Below the pieces are notes generated by a model that saw nothing but the letters and a program-made list of their open reading frames with translations, was not told the DNA's origin and searched no databases. The position numbers and the translations under genes are program-made. From CAUUJV01 sp963545565 (GTDB taxonomy: Bacteria; Actinomycetota; Actinomycetes; Actinomycetales; Bifidobacteriaceae), in contig CAUUJV010000001.1 of assembly GCA_963545565.1 (NCBI GenBank), positions 286,967 through 350,966 of the forward strand: a stretch of 64,000 nucleotides of DNA, in the 5' to 3' direction. Positions within the stretch are counted from its first letter, which is position 1. The number at the start of each line of letters is the position of its first letter. Below, in pieces: positions 43,957 through 52,554 of this stretch.

Positions 43957-44766
43957 ATGGGATATATCATTACGATGCTAGTGGCCGGTTACCCTAGTGG
44001 TGACGTGCAGCCAGAGAACTTTATTAAGCATCTCACACCAGGCTCATCTACTTTCATTCCTACATTAATTGCTGTTGTTCTAGCAGTTATTTTTGGATTA
44101 CTCGTCTATATTTTTCCTATTATTCTGACTGAGACCGAACATCTGGGACCATACCCACTATGGCTTCACACGTTCTACTGCGCTGCAGATTTTATGGGAA
44201 TCTGGGTGTTCTTGCGCGCATTTATTACGTATGACCATTTTTATATGTTTGGGTTGCTTTCCTTAGGCGAAGCAATCTGGGTTGCTATGGAAATTTACTG
44301 TCTGCAGCGCGCACTCACTTATGAAAAAGATATCAATTGGAAGCCTGGCACACCATTCAATGCAGCTGTGCGTGATGTAATTTTCCAAGTGATACTTTTC
44401 TTCGTTGGACTTAATTTACTCCGTGCAGAGTTGAACGACCCCACGATGTGGAAATTCTGGATTTTTACTCAGGTTCTCATTACAACCGTTCCTGGACTCG
44501 TGCTTGAAAAACGCGGATATCGCAAAGGAAACAGCCGTTTGCTCAATATCTGTTTTATCTGCGTTGCGCTTGTTTCCTTCAACCCGTGGTGCAATATGTG
44601 GACGGCAATCTCTCCGGAATTCTTCAGCATGAGTGAGAATCCTTGGTTCTACATCATGGGCGTTGTGTGCTTATTCTTTGCGATTCGTGGATTCGTTATT
44701 TACGAAAAACTCCCTGAAAAACCTGCAATTATTGAAGAAACAGGCAAAGCTCCAGTGTTGAAGTAA
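43957..44766 (+). CDS. Unknown seven-helix membrane protein B
   Basis: A 269-residue membrane protein and tandem paralogue of the preceding gene. The matching block is PYPLWLHTFYCAADFMGIWV, then WVAMEIYCLQRALTYEKDINW, against the equivalent block in protein A. About seven hydrophobic segments and a hydrophilic C-terminus (KPAIIEETGKAPVLK). Its start is one base after the stop of A (TAACATG), so translation is coupled and the two products probably act as a heteromer. Function unknown. Confidence 0.78.
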   Translation: MGYIITMLVAGYPSGDVQPENFIKHLTPGSSTFIPTLIAVVLAVIFGLLVYIFPIILTETEHLGPYPLWLHTFYCAADFMGIWVFLRAFITYDHFYMFGLLSLGEAIWVAMEIYCLQRALTYEKDINWKPGTPFNAAVRDVIFQVILFFVGLNLLRAELNDPTMWKFWIFTQVLITTVPGLVLEKRGYRKGNSRLLNICFICVALVSFNPWCNMWTAISPEFFSMSENPWFYIMGVVCLFFAIRGFVIYEKLPEKPAIIEETGKAPVLK

Positions 44767-44799
44767 CGCTCACTCTGATAACGTTCACTCGAATGGTGC

Positions 44800-45693
44800 T
44801 TACCCTATAAATTTCAGTATCGATCTCGCGGTAATGGCTTGTTGTTTACTCCGCGAGATTTTTGCTATTCCATCGCCTTTTTGCATGCCGTAATTGCCGA
44901 ACTGCGCGTGATTTCCACCACGAATTATTGTGATTTTACTATTCTTGGGCAAATTTGAACTATATTTTTTCAAGTGTTCTCTGTTGAGCACTCCATCTTT
45001 CGAACCATAGATAGTAAGAACTTTAAGATTTGTTGTGCTTAAATCACTGGTGCTATATGCCGCAAGGAAAATCAGTCCCTTAATCTTTGCATTATGACTT
45101 TTTGCAGCATAGGAACCAATCATCGCTCCACCCATTGAGTGACCACTTAGCCACCAAGATTTGATTTGCGGGTTACTCACGATTATCTGTGTTGCGGCAG
45201 ACGATTTCAATACTGCTAAATTAGCTGGCATTTTTGCAATAACAGTTGTATAACCTTCTTCAGTCAGCCTTAACATCAACGGCATATAGGCGTGCGGGTC
45301 TACCTTTGCACCAGGATAGAAAATAATGCCTATTTTTCTATGCGAGCTGTTCTTGACCTCCAATGTAGAACCATTATTTTTCATGGTTATTGAAGAGTCA
45401 TTTTGGCTAACCGAAATGCCTTCAGATTTTGCCACCTGCTTAACCTGAGAATATACATTGTCCGCATGGTAATAATCATTAACCCAAATAATTCCAGCAG
45501 CAAAGGCGACAACAAGTAAAGCAACAATTGCTGTGAGAATTCGCTTCGCTACAGAAAACTTAGCCTTAGCTTTCGTCTTTGTTTGTTCTATTATTTGTTC
45601 TCCTGCTTGTTCTGCTGTTTGCTCTACTGCTTTCTGCTCATTATCCAAATTTTTCTTCATTGCATTAATCCCATTCTCCTGAACCGACTTCAC
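44800..45693 (-). CDS. Alpha/beta hydrolase, membrane-anchored
   Basis: A 297-residue serine hydrolase of the alpha/beta fold. A cytoplasmic N-terminus rich in Glu and Gln (DNEQKAVEQTAEQAGEQIIEQ) leads to one membrane helix (ILTAIVALLVVAFAAGIIWV), and the catalytic domain follows outside. The nucleophile elbow is SWWLSGHSMGGAMIGSYAA, and the late histidine is in RGGNHAQFGNYG. The start could be 11 codons later (MKKNLDNE). The domain resembles Abhydrolase_5 proteins. It converges on the membrane pair; substrate unknown. Confidence 0.85.
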   Translation of the reverse strand: MKSVQENGINAMKKNLDNEQKAVEQTAEQAGEQIIEQTKTKAKAKFSVAKRILTAIVALLVVAFAAGIIWVNDYYHADNVYSQVKQVAKSEGISVSQNDSSITMKNNGSTLEVKNSSHRKIGIIFYPGAKVDPHAYMPLMLRLTEEGYTTVIAKMPANLAVLKSSAATQIIVSNPQIKSWWLSGHSMGGAMIGSYAAKSHNAKIKGLIFLAAYSTSDLSTTNLKVLTIYGSKDGVLNREHLKKYSSNLPKNSKITIIRGGNHAQFGNYGMQKGDGIAKISRSKQQAITARSILKFIG

Positions 45694-45785
45694 ATTATAA
45701 AATATCTAGTTGTAATAGTTATAAGTATTTCAATTTGCCACAATAAGAAAATTAAGGAAAACATTGCGCGGAGAGGACTCATCAC

Positions 45786-46798
45786 ATGGAATATGTAAAT
45801 CTTGGTTTTACGGATATTAAAATTTCGCCGCTTGCAATCGGCGGAATGAGCTTCGGGAAAGTTTTTCCTGATTTTCACCAGTGGGTGGCAGACCGACCAA
45901 CTACTCAAGCCATTCTGGCACGTGCACTTGAGCTTGGAGTTAACTTCATTGATACTGCCAACGTTTACGCGCATGGCACAAGTGAAGAATTTATTGGCGA
46001 ATCATTGAGGAATTTGAGTGTGAAGCGTGAAGACGTTGTGCTTGCAAGCAAAGTATTTTTCAACGAGGGCAATCTTTCTGCACCGGCAATCGAGCGCGAA
46101 TTTGAAGGCACACTCAAGCGACTTGGCACGGATTACTTAGATTTGTATATTATTCATCGTTTTGACTACAACCATCCTATTGAAGAGACTATGGAAGCAC
46201 TCGATAAGCTGGTAAAAGCCGGGAAAGTTCGAGCTCTCGGAGCTAGCGCAATGTACGCTTACCAGCTGCAAAATATGCAAATTGCCGCAGAAAAGAACGG
46301 CTGGACTAAATTTGCAAGCATGCAGGCGCATTACAATATGCTTTACCGCGAAGACGAGCGTGAAATGATTCCGGTAGTTAAGCAATACAATATGGCTCTC
46401 ACACCTTACAGCCCATTAGCTTCAGGTCATCTGACCCGCCCCACTTGGGACTCTGATTCAGTGCGATCTGCAACGGACGGAACTATGAAGAACAAATACG
46501 ATCACGATAAAGAAATTGATATGCCAGTGATTCAACGCGTGGCACAAGTCGCAACAGATCACGACGTTCCTATGGCAGACATTGCTCTTGCATGGTTGTG
46601 GGCAAAGATGCAACTGCACCAATCGTTGGATGCTCTAAGCCAAGCCGAGTTGAAGATGCAGTTCGAGCTCTCGACGTAAAACTCACCGCTGAAGAAATCG
46701 ACTTCCTTGATGAACTCTATCTGCCTCATCAGCTTGTAGGACCACTCGCCCGCCCTGATGATAAGCCACTTGCAGGAACAACGGTTGACATCAAGTAG
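45786..46798 (+). pseudogene. Aldo/keto reductase, frameshifted
   Basis: An NADPH-dependent aldo/keto reductase family protein in two frames. The first ~275 residues are normal: LGFTDIKISPLAIGGMSFGKVF, GVNFIDTANVYAHGTSEEFIGESL, YLDLYIIHRFDYNHPIEETMEALDKL. After AWLWAK the frame turns to nonsense and stops at 46679. The proper continuation, DATAPIVGCSKPSRVEDAV through VDIK, lies in another frame ending at 46798. One A missing in GCAAAG (46603-46608) explains it. The corrected product would be ~337 residues. Either a recent pseudogene or a sequencing error. Confidence 0.88.
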
Positions 46799-47219
46799 TT
46801 AGAGCTACAAGTAGCTAGCTGACTGGCATCAAAGCTCCTTATCCTTTTTAGCAAAGCATCAATAGCATGAACATAAGCGGGGTCAAGTATGATGTGGCAA
46901 GCCCAAAAAGGGTAAAGAGCTATTTACTATTAGCTATTTATTACTTACTGTCTGAGAATTTGCATAATTTCAAAAAATTACATAACGTCGAAAGCGATTT
47001 ATTTCGGAATTTAAAAGGAATCTATATATTCTTCTCATTCACTTCCGTTTTCTCGAACGCTTTGTTCGAATTATTGAACAGTTTGTTATGATTTTCCCGA
47101 GTGCCTCAGACACACTATTCCTTGCGCGCATCATGAAACTTATTTAATTTCCCGATCAATCCCAGATAAGCTCAGATAATCTCAGACAAACTTCAGACGA
47201 ATATTTTATACAAAACTTA
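46799..47219. other. Gene-free 421-bp stretch
   Basis: AT-rich DNA with no convincing gene. A 74-codon open frame at 46867 lacks a ribosome binding site and has unusual composition. Small features are CGAAC-N5-GTTCG near 47054 and a short direct repeat of CTCAGATAA near 47170. No RNA gene recognised. Confidence 0.5.
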
Positions 47220-47519
47220 CTAAGAGATTCTTCCTTCATCAATATAAGTTCCATCAAGAAACCAGTAATCATGCCAATCTCCTGCGAGTTTAGAAAATGG
47301 AATAGGTTCAATGCCTAGCTGTTCCAAACGATTCAAAATCACATTACGCAAAATCCACGGATCCTCAATCCTGTGCGAGCGAAGTTCAAAAAGCTGCTCT
47401 ACATATTCTGGGGTTGCGCCAATCTGTTCGGCAATATCTTTGAGAGTCAAATCAGTCAGCTCAAAATTTTCACGCAATTCATATTTAGTTTGCTTCTGTT
47501 CAAGCACATTCAAAGACAC
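47220..47519 (-). CDS. DUF2316 family protein
   Basis: A 99-residue protein that matches my memory of the DUF2316 family. The middle part looks like a helix-turn-helix (LTDLTLKDIAEQIGATPEYVEQLFEL), and the C-terminal part is RNVILNRLEQLGIEPIPFSKLAGDWHDYWFLD. A DNA-binding role is possible but not shown. It is isolated, with 421 bp of gene-free DNA downstream. Confidence 0.8.
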   Translation of the reverse strand: MSLNVLEQKQTKYELRENFELTDLTLKDIAEQIGATPEYVEQLFELRSHRIEDPWILRNVILNRLEQLGIEPIPFSKLAGDWHDYWFLDGTYIDEGRIS

Positions 47520-47637
47520 TTTAGCAACTTTCTTTCACCAATAACATTAACAACATTAATAACGTCAATAAATACAATAAACATAATAAGCACCGCGATT
47601 TTACCTTAATTAGCTATCCTCCTAATCGGCTATTCCG

Positions 47638-49092
47638 CTAATTAGCTATTCCATGGTGTGCAGTGTAGCTTCCCGAAGTCAAGGCCGAGAAATGATACCC
47701 ATTCTGCATGCCCCATTGAATAATTCGCTCAACTGCATTGATGGAAAATTCTTTTGTATCATGTTGCAAAACAACTGATGGTTTTCCTACCGCTGAGTTC
47801 TGTGAGACTTGCGAGACAACATTGTTATATACCTGATTCGTATCAGTTGTTCCGCCTGCATCCCCACTTGAAACATTCCAATCAAAGTATACGTATCCTT
47901 TGAGAGCCGCCTGTGCAGCGAGCTGGTGCATTACACCACGAGAATAGTTTGCGCTGACTGTGTTAGACGACCCACCTGGGAAACGAAACATCGTTGGCAT
48001 TATCCCAGTCTGCTGCTGAATCACTTGCTGTTGACGAGTAAAATCAGTCCAGAATGCATCCGTACTTCCGTAAATATCTTGATACTGATGCGAATAGGTG
48101 TGAACACATACAGTGTGCCCAGCTTTATACTCTTGAGCAATCATTGACGCATAACGTGGATCAATCGAGGTAGTAAAGAACGTAGCTTTCACACTATATT
48201 TTGCAAGAATATCCAATAATTTTTGCGTGTACGGGCTTGGTCCATCGTCAAAGGTGAGGTGAATTGTTTTCGCATCTTCCTTCTGATTCTGCGAGGCATC
48301 GTATGGCTTAACGCTCACAGTTCTTGTGGCAGTTGTGGTATTTCCATGAGCATCAGAAACCTCGTATTTCAATGTATACGTACCGACCGTATTAACATCA
48401 ACAGAGCCAGTAACCTTCACATGTGCAGTTACATCACCATCGAGGTCATCAGTCGCGGTATAACTATCCGTGAAAGGAACACCCTGATACCAAGTAACTT
48501 CTGCGCCACCTGCGAGGGATATCTGTGGCCCTTGTCGATCGTCATACACGATTTTTCGCGTAGCTGTGCTCTTATTGTGATGGCTGTCTTCTACGCGATA
48601 ATAGACTTTCCCATCTTTTTCTTCACGACTGACTTTATTCGTGACGTCACCATCGTAATTATCGATAGCTTTATACCCTTCTTCCTCATATGTGTGCCCT
48701 GGCAATGTGTACGTTTCAGAAGAACTTTTCAAGATAATTCGAGGAGCTTGTGTGTCTACAACTTTCACAACACGTTTGCGCGAAACCGTGGATTTGCCAT
48801 TCGACGCCGTATAAATCACTGTATAAGTGCCAAGCTTCTTCTCGTTTACATTCGACTTAGTTCTGTACGAAATTGTTCTTTTTATAAAGGGGAAGATACT
48901 GCCGCGTTCATATGCCTGAGTATTCTTCTCCACATAATGGTTTCCGTATTGTACTTGAACAGTTGTTACACCATTCATATCAATTTCAATAACGCGATTC
49001 TGCAAGACTGCCACTAGCCCAAGCGCCACAGCAACTGCAATTAACCCCATAAACACTCGTGCTACTTTTCGAGGTGCCGATTTTTTAGCCAC
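47638..49092 (-). CDS. Polysaccharide deacetylase with Ig-like domains
   Basis: A 484-residue surface enzyme, likely removing acetyl groups from peptidoglycan or another surface glycan. One membrane helix near residues 12-28 (VFMGLIAVAVALGLVAVL) anchors it outside. Two to three Ig-like DUF5011-type repeats follow at ~30-270 (GTYTVIYTASNGKSTVSRKRVVKV; YTLKYEVSDAHGNTTTATRTV). The NodB domain runs from ~280: TIHLTFDDGPSPYTQKLLDIL with the metal Asp pair, VCVHTYSHQYQD and FRFPGGSSN. The start is GTG, with AGGGAG upstream. It borders the restriction remnant. Confidence 0.92.
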   Translation of the reverse strand: MAKKSAPRKVARVFMGLIAVAVALGLVAVLQNRVIEIDMNGVTTVQVQYGNHYVEKNTQAYERGSIFPFIKRTISYRTKSNVNEKKLGTYTVIYTASNGKSTVSRKRVVKVVDTQAPRIILKSSSETYTLPGHTYEEEGYKAIDNYDGDVTNKVSREEKDGKVYYRVEDSHHNKSTATRKIVYDDRQGPQISLAGGAEVTWYQGVPFTDSYTATDDLDGDVTAHVKVTGSVDVNTVGTYTLKYEVSDAHGNTTTATRTVSVKPYDASQNQKEDAKTIHLTFDDGPSPYTQKLLDILAKYSVKATFFTTSIDPRYASMIAQEYKAGHTVCVHTYSHQYQDIYGSTDAFWTDFTRQQQVIQQQTGIMPTMFRFPGGSSNTVSANYSRGVMHQLAAQAALKGYVYFDWNVSSGDAGGTTDTNQVYNNVVSQVSQNSAVGKPSVVLQHDTKEFSINAVERIIQWGMQNGYHFSALTSGSYTAHHGIAN

Positions 49093-49210
49093 GATTAGAT
49101 CTCCCTACTTCAATTTCATCTACGAAAAGCATAAGAGAACTTTGCCAAGAAATGCGTGAGAATACGCCAAAATCATACTCATACAAAATAAAATCGTCCT
49201 CAGGAAGTAG

Positions 49211-49306
49211 TGCTTAATCCATGCATATAATGTGGTAGGCAAATGGGTTGATGGAACAGCAAAACTCTCAGCAATATTTACCGAGCTAAGGAGAACTAAA
49301 GAATGA
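49211..49306 (+). pseudogene. Possible 3' end of a lost gene before hsdM
   Basis: An open stretch of 31 codons with no start ends ...FTELRRTKE at TGA (49304-49306). Its stop overlaps the next ATG (49303) by four bases as ATGA, the kind of overlap seen inside operons. It may be the tail of the gene that once preceded hsdM, for example hsdR. The identity is a guess. Confidence 0.35.
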
Positions 49307-49473
49307 ATAAGCAGCAGCTGGCGTCCATGTTTTCCAGAATCGATAACCTCATCACCCTTCATCAGCGTAAGCATTATTCTTTAATTTATTACGAGAGAGC
49401 GGCTAGAGATCGCATGACGATGTCAACGTCCTGGTTTTCTAACTCCCTAATTACGTGTAGGTATGTTTCTTGA
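49303..49473 (+). pseudogene. hsdM-start / hsdS-tail deletion scar
   Basis: A 56-codon open frame with a good ribosome binding site (AAGGAGAAC). Its first residues, MNKQQLAS, look like the N-terminus of type I methyltransferase subunits (HsdM) as I remember them. They run straight into MFSRIDNLITLHQRKHY, which is the C-terminal motif of HsdS. The most economical reading is a deletion that removed most of hsdM and hsdS and joined their ends. The frame then crosses the inverted repeat and runs into the antisense of the integrase. Confidence 0.5.
49351..49377 (+). repeat. 27-bp inverted repeat, left copy
   Basis: Starts ATCACCCTTC and ends GCATTAT. An exact reverse-complement copy lies at 50333-50359. 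In the hsdS reading frame it encodes ITLHQRKHY. The pair brackets the integrase gene and is the likely recombination site. Confidence 0.9.
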
Positions 49474-50309
49474 GTTGTGGTCATACTCGCATGACCGAGT
49501 CTTCTTGACACACTTGCTATAGAGACCCCTGCAAAGAGAAGTAGCGAAGCATGTGTGTGGCGCAGACCATGGATAGAAATAACAGGCACACCAGCATGAG
49601 TGCAATGCCGTGCTAAGATTCCATTTGCTGTCGAGTTGTAAATCTTTCCAGTCACAAATATTGGTTGATCAACCGGAAGGTTTTTTAGAAGTCCCGCGAG
49701 CTGCATAACGAGCTGCCAATCTAGCTGAATTTTTCGAACAGACGACGCATTCTTCGTCGGCACAAAACCAGTGTTCTTCTTATAATCCCACGTTTTATTT
49801 ATTGACACTGTTTGATGAGTAAAATCAAAATCATCCGGGGTTAGACCCAAAGCTTCAGAAAAGCGTAAGCCTGTTTTGGCAATGAGAAGGATTAGCCAAT
49901 CCATCGTGACCTCGTTACCAAGTTCAAGATCAGCGAGCATCGCATGCAGCTCGAATTGATTCAAATATTTGATTTTCTTTTGGCGCGGTTGTTTTCCCTT
50001 GATTATCACCTTTCGAGTAGGATCACGCTGGATCAATCCCTCATCAACTGCATCAAGGATGGCTCCTTTTAGCTGATGATGGAAATCCATAGTAGTTTGA
50101 CGCTCATGATGCTGAGCGTAGTCATTGATTAGTTTCTGATACGTGATTCTGCTCAGCTCGTACATCGTTAAATAGGGTGCAAGTTTTTCCAGCCAAGACT
50201 GCGTGAGCCTGTATTTACCCATGGTAACTTCACGTATCGCGCCTTCTTTATACACATGTACCCATTGACGATAGTATTCGCAGAACCTCATTTCACTTTG
50301 ATTTTTCAT
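49389..50309 (-). CDS. Tyrosine recombinase (hsdS-associated integrase)
   Basis: A phage-integrase family tyrosine recombinase of 306 residues. The N-terminal SAM-like core-binding part spans ~10-110 and the catalytic part ~130-300. The catalytic residues are Arg in AKTGLRFSEALGL, Lys in the PTKNASSVRKIQLD region, HGLRHTHASLL (His-x-x-Arg), GHASMTTTQ (His) and Tyr in QETYLHV. It is framed by the 27-bp inverted repeats, and its start overlaps the hsdS stop by four bases. This layout is that of recombinases that invert hsdS segments in phase-variable type I systems. Confidence 0.9.
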   Translation of the reverse strand: MKNQSEMRFCEYYRQWVHVYKEGAIREVTMGKYRLTQSWLEKLAPYLTMYELSRITYQKLINDYAQHHERQTTMDFHHQLKGAILDAVDEGLIQRDPTRKVIIKGKQPRQKKIKYLNQFELHAMLADLELGNEVTMDWLILLIAKTGLRFSEALGLTPDDFDFTHQTVSINKTWDYKKNTGFVPTKNASSVRKIQLDWQLVMQLAGLLKNLPVDQPIFVTGKIYNSTANGILARHCTHAGVPVISIHGLRHTHASLLLFAGVSIASVSRRLGHASMTTTQETYLHVIRELENQDVDIVMRSLAALS

Positions 50310-50887
50310 AACAACACTTCCTTTAAACAGTGATAATGCTTACGCTGATGAAGGGTGATAAGAGTATTGAGGTCACAGAGATATTGGCCAATTTGACGCT
50401 GTTCATTCATGGTGCTTGACAAAGAAACGGATATGCTCTCAACGTCGGATGAGTTAAATGACGGCAAAGCTCCAACTTGAATCAAGCTCGTCAAATCAAG
50501 ACGTTCAAACAATGATCGACCGAATTGCGTGTCAAGCAGACTTGAATCCATTGAAAACGCCATGGTGTTGTTATCCAACAGGAATGGCTCATTTACCAGC
50601 CGTTTCCTGTTCAGCATGACTGCGGCGCCAACCTTGGCAAAGAAGATTGCGGGCACCTGATTAATCGGGCGCCAACCCATACGTGCGATTTGCTCAGCTG
50701 TCACGTAATTGTTTGACGCAACCAATTCGTACTCGTTTCCCGGTGTGTTCATGTCTGAGACTTTAAAGAAAGGCGTCCCCTCAGTACCGCCTTGCTCTGC
50801 ATCTGGGAAACCTATTCCTGACTGAGCAAAGCCAAGCTCGCCTAACTTACGCTGTTCCCAAGCAGAATTATGAAAGGCATGATGCAT
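50306..50887 (-). CDS. hsdS: Half-length type I restriction specificity protein (HsdS)
   Basis: A 193-residue protein with one target recognition domain, where a normal HsdS of ~400 residues has two. It starts with the conserved NSAWEQRKLGELGFAQSGIGFPD and ends with the helical element QRQIGQYLCDLNTLITLHQRK. The DNA for ITLHQRKHY is the right inverted repeat. No hsdM or hsdR is in the window, so it cannot work alone here. It is either a silent cassette of a shuffling locus or a remnant. GGGAAAGG lies ~11 bases before the ATG. Confidence 0.88.
   Translation of the reverse strand: MHHAFHNSAWEQRKLGELGFAQSGIGFPDAEQGGTEGTPFFKVSDMNTPGNEYELVASNNYVTAEQIARMGWRPINQVPAIFFAKVGAAVMLNRKRLVNEPFLLDNNTMAFSMDSSLLDTQFGRSLFERLDLTSLIQVGALPSFNSSDVESISVSLSSTMNEQRQIGQYLCDLNTLITLHQRKHYHCLKEVLL
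50333..50359 (-). repeat. 27-bp inverted repeat, right copy
   Basis: Exact reverse complement of 49351-49377, inside the 3' end of the half-length hsdS. The two copies are about 1 kb apart and enclose only the recombinase gene. Confidence 0.9.
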
Positions 50888-51097
50888 AACATAACCTTTC
50901 CCTTGACACTTTGAGCCGTGTCTATACCATGGTCAAAATTGCAGGTCTTTTACATGAGTTATGGATATACTTCGTATTGTTTATTGTCCTCTGCTTAGTG
51001 CGTTTACGGATAATATCTTCTCTCGACCAGTCTTTTCTCAGTTCAAGTTTGATGCCGATCTGCCAGACTCTTCATTTGCCCTTCCGATGGCACATTC

Positions 51098-51891
51098 TCA
51101 TTTTTCTTCCACAACTTTGTCGTGTAGTTCAGCCTTGATATCAATAAAGTGCGCATAAACCCCAGTGACTTCTCCCGCGGCGTCGTAGCCAAAGTAAACA
51201 GGGTAAGAGCCGTCTCCCCAGCCGGAGGAGAAAATCGCCAGGTTGCAATCAGTCCCTGGAACCTGCCAGTTGAGCCAATCCCCTATCTCACTCTGATATT
51301 TGGGATGTCTCTTATAGCTTTCCTCCAAGAGATCACTGAAAAGATCATTGAAAGGGTCTATGCTGTGATCTTTGTCCCAGCGCTCCTTCCAAAAACCATC
51401 GAAAGCCGCTTGCGTAGCTGCATCCGCAATACAAGCCATGCCTGCATCAACTTAAAGCCAAAGAAGTCTTCCTCTTCAAACTCCTGGTCCAGCTCTTCTG
51501 TTCCCTTCACCGCCAGTTCGTAGCGTACCGGCTTCTCGTGGCTGACTTCAATTTTGGCGCACGCGTAACGGATCCCACCATATTCAAAGTCAGAAACAGC
51601 GATTTTCACCGGATGATCTCCTGCAGGAATCGTCTGAATATACGGCACAGCTTCGCCCAGTTCAATAAATGGATCGCAGACAATTACCTTCCCTGTTGCA
51701 AAACGCACCATGCCAAGATCCAGAACATCCAGATCCGCTTCCCCAAGCTTCTGCCTTTGAAAATAAGATTCCAGATCGATCTTGCAGTCAAGCTGGTGCT
51801 TGATTTGTTCCCAATGATTCGACCATGCTGCCCTGGTATCCACAGCTGCATTTTCCATTCCCGCATGCTCGCTCATCACATTCTGTGCCAT
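51098..51891 (-). pseudogene. DUF4241 protein, frameshifted
   Basis: A DUF4241-type protein of unknown function in two frames. The first part (from 51891) includes LDLGMVRFATGKVIVCDPFIELG and RYACAKIEVS, reaching EEEDFFGFK. After that the frame is nonsense and stops at 51358. The proper continuation, DAGMACIADAATQAAFDGFW, then IGDWLNWQVPGTDCNLAIFSSGWGDG and FIDIK, runs to 51098 in another frame. One missing base at about 51451-51455 (AAG where AAAG is expected) accounts for it. It follows a small membrane gene by seven bases. Confidence 0.8.
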
Positions 51892-51898
51892 TTTCTCT

Positions 51899-52261
51899 CT
51901 ACGGGAGCGTGCCAGTTTGACAAGAGACCTGAGCCGCTTCCCCCCTGTAGATCAGCGCTACAGCGAATGGTATCACAAAGAACGGCAGATAAAGGATCAC
52001 GCCGAACCACGCTAATGATTTATTTTTCCTCGTCCCGTCGCCATCTTCAGCAAAATGATTTATCTGGTCTGCCATCCACTCAAAAACTGCTCCTCCACTC
52101 ACCAGATACAAAATCGCGAATTCTCCCACAAGAACAGCAATAAATATTATCGCCGTTCTCTTTGCGACAAAGTCACAGATTGCCATTCTTTCTTCCATGG
52201 AAAGCTCATCCGCTCCGGGCACTTTTTCAAGCCATTTAACGGCACGTTCTTCTTTCGTCAT
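51899..52261 (-). CDS. Small two-helix membrane protein, 120 residues
   Basis: A hypothetical protein with a charged N-terminus (MTKEERAVKWLEKVPGADELSMEERM). Two hydrophobic segments follow (AIIFIAVLVGEFAILYLV and WFGVILYLPFFVIPFAVALIY), separated by an acidic loop. I do not recognise it. It starts the unit that continues into the broken DUF4241 gene seven bases later, so the two probably acted together. Confidence 0.65.
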   Translation of the reverse strand: MTKEERAVKWLEKVPGADELSMEERMAICDFVAKRTAIIFIAVLVGEFAILYLVSGGAVFEWMADQINHFAEDGDGTRKNKSLAWFGVILYLPFFVIPFAVALIYRGEAAQVSCQTGTLP

Positions 52262-52554
52262 GACAGTTCTCTCTCACATCTCACGGCAGTTTCTTACGGC
52301 AGCTGCTCCGTTGACACAGGCAGGAAAACCGCTCTTCCAAGATTCCCTATGCACTTCTTCTCATGATAACCTATGACGAAAGATCCGCCGTATATATGAC
52401 CCTCATTCCCAGATAAGAGAAAAGAAAAGGGACGGTCTTATGTAATACATAAAACCGTCCCAGAATGAGACCTCGCGGTGTTTCAACTGTGAACGTTTCT
52501 CAAGAATGCCAGCTTGAGGAGCTAGAGCTTAAGAGTCACAGTCTTCACAAGTGC
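52262..52554. other. Intergenic stretch between the membrane gene and the amylopullulanase
   Basis: About 290 bp. It must hold the promoter of the leftward small membrane gene and it holds the terminator of the amylopullulanase (52429-52461). The 3' end also carries the out-of-frame amylopullulanase tail down to 52545. Nothing else recognised. Confidence 0.5.
52429..52461 (-). terminator. Amylopullulanase terminator, 33-nt palindrome
   Basis: GGGACGGT and ACCGTCCC (52429-52436, 52454-52461) enclose TTATGTA and TACATAA, giving a nearly perfect palindrome. On the minus strand it is followed by TTTTCTTTTC, as expected for a terminator of the amylopullulanase gene. Confidence 0.8.

Noticed and set aside
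47050..47075. Possible LexA (SOS) box CGAAC...GTTCG
   Set aside because: The spacer is five bases, whereas the actinobacterial/Bacillus consensus needs four, and no DNA repair gene starts nearby.
46867..47091. A 74-codon open frame in the gene-free stretch after the aldo/keto reductase
   Set aside because: No ribosome binding site, unusual composition rich in Phe, Leu and Asn, and no protein-like pattern; best seen as chance in AT-rich DNA.
49120..49374. An 84-codon minus-strand open frame beside the integrase
   Set aside because: It lies antisense to the hsdM/hsdS scar and the left inverted repeat, with no coding signal; the + strand reading explains the sequence better.
49211..50887. CRISPR or a complete restriction system
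   Set aside because: Only two inverted repeats are present, not a direct-repeat array, and hsdM and hsdR are missing apart from possible scars.
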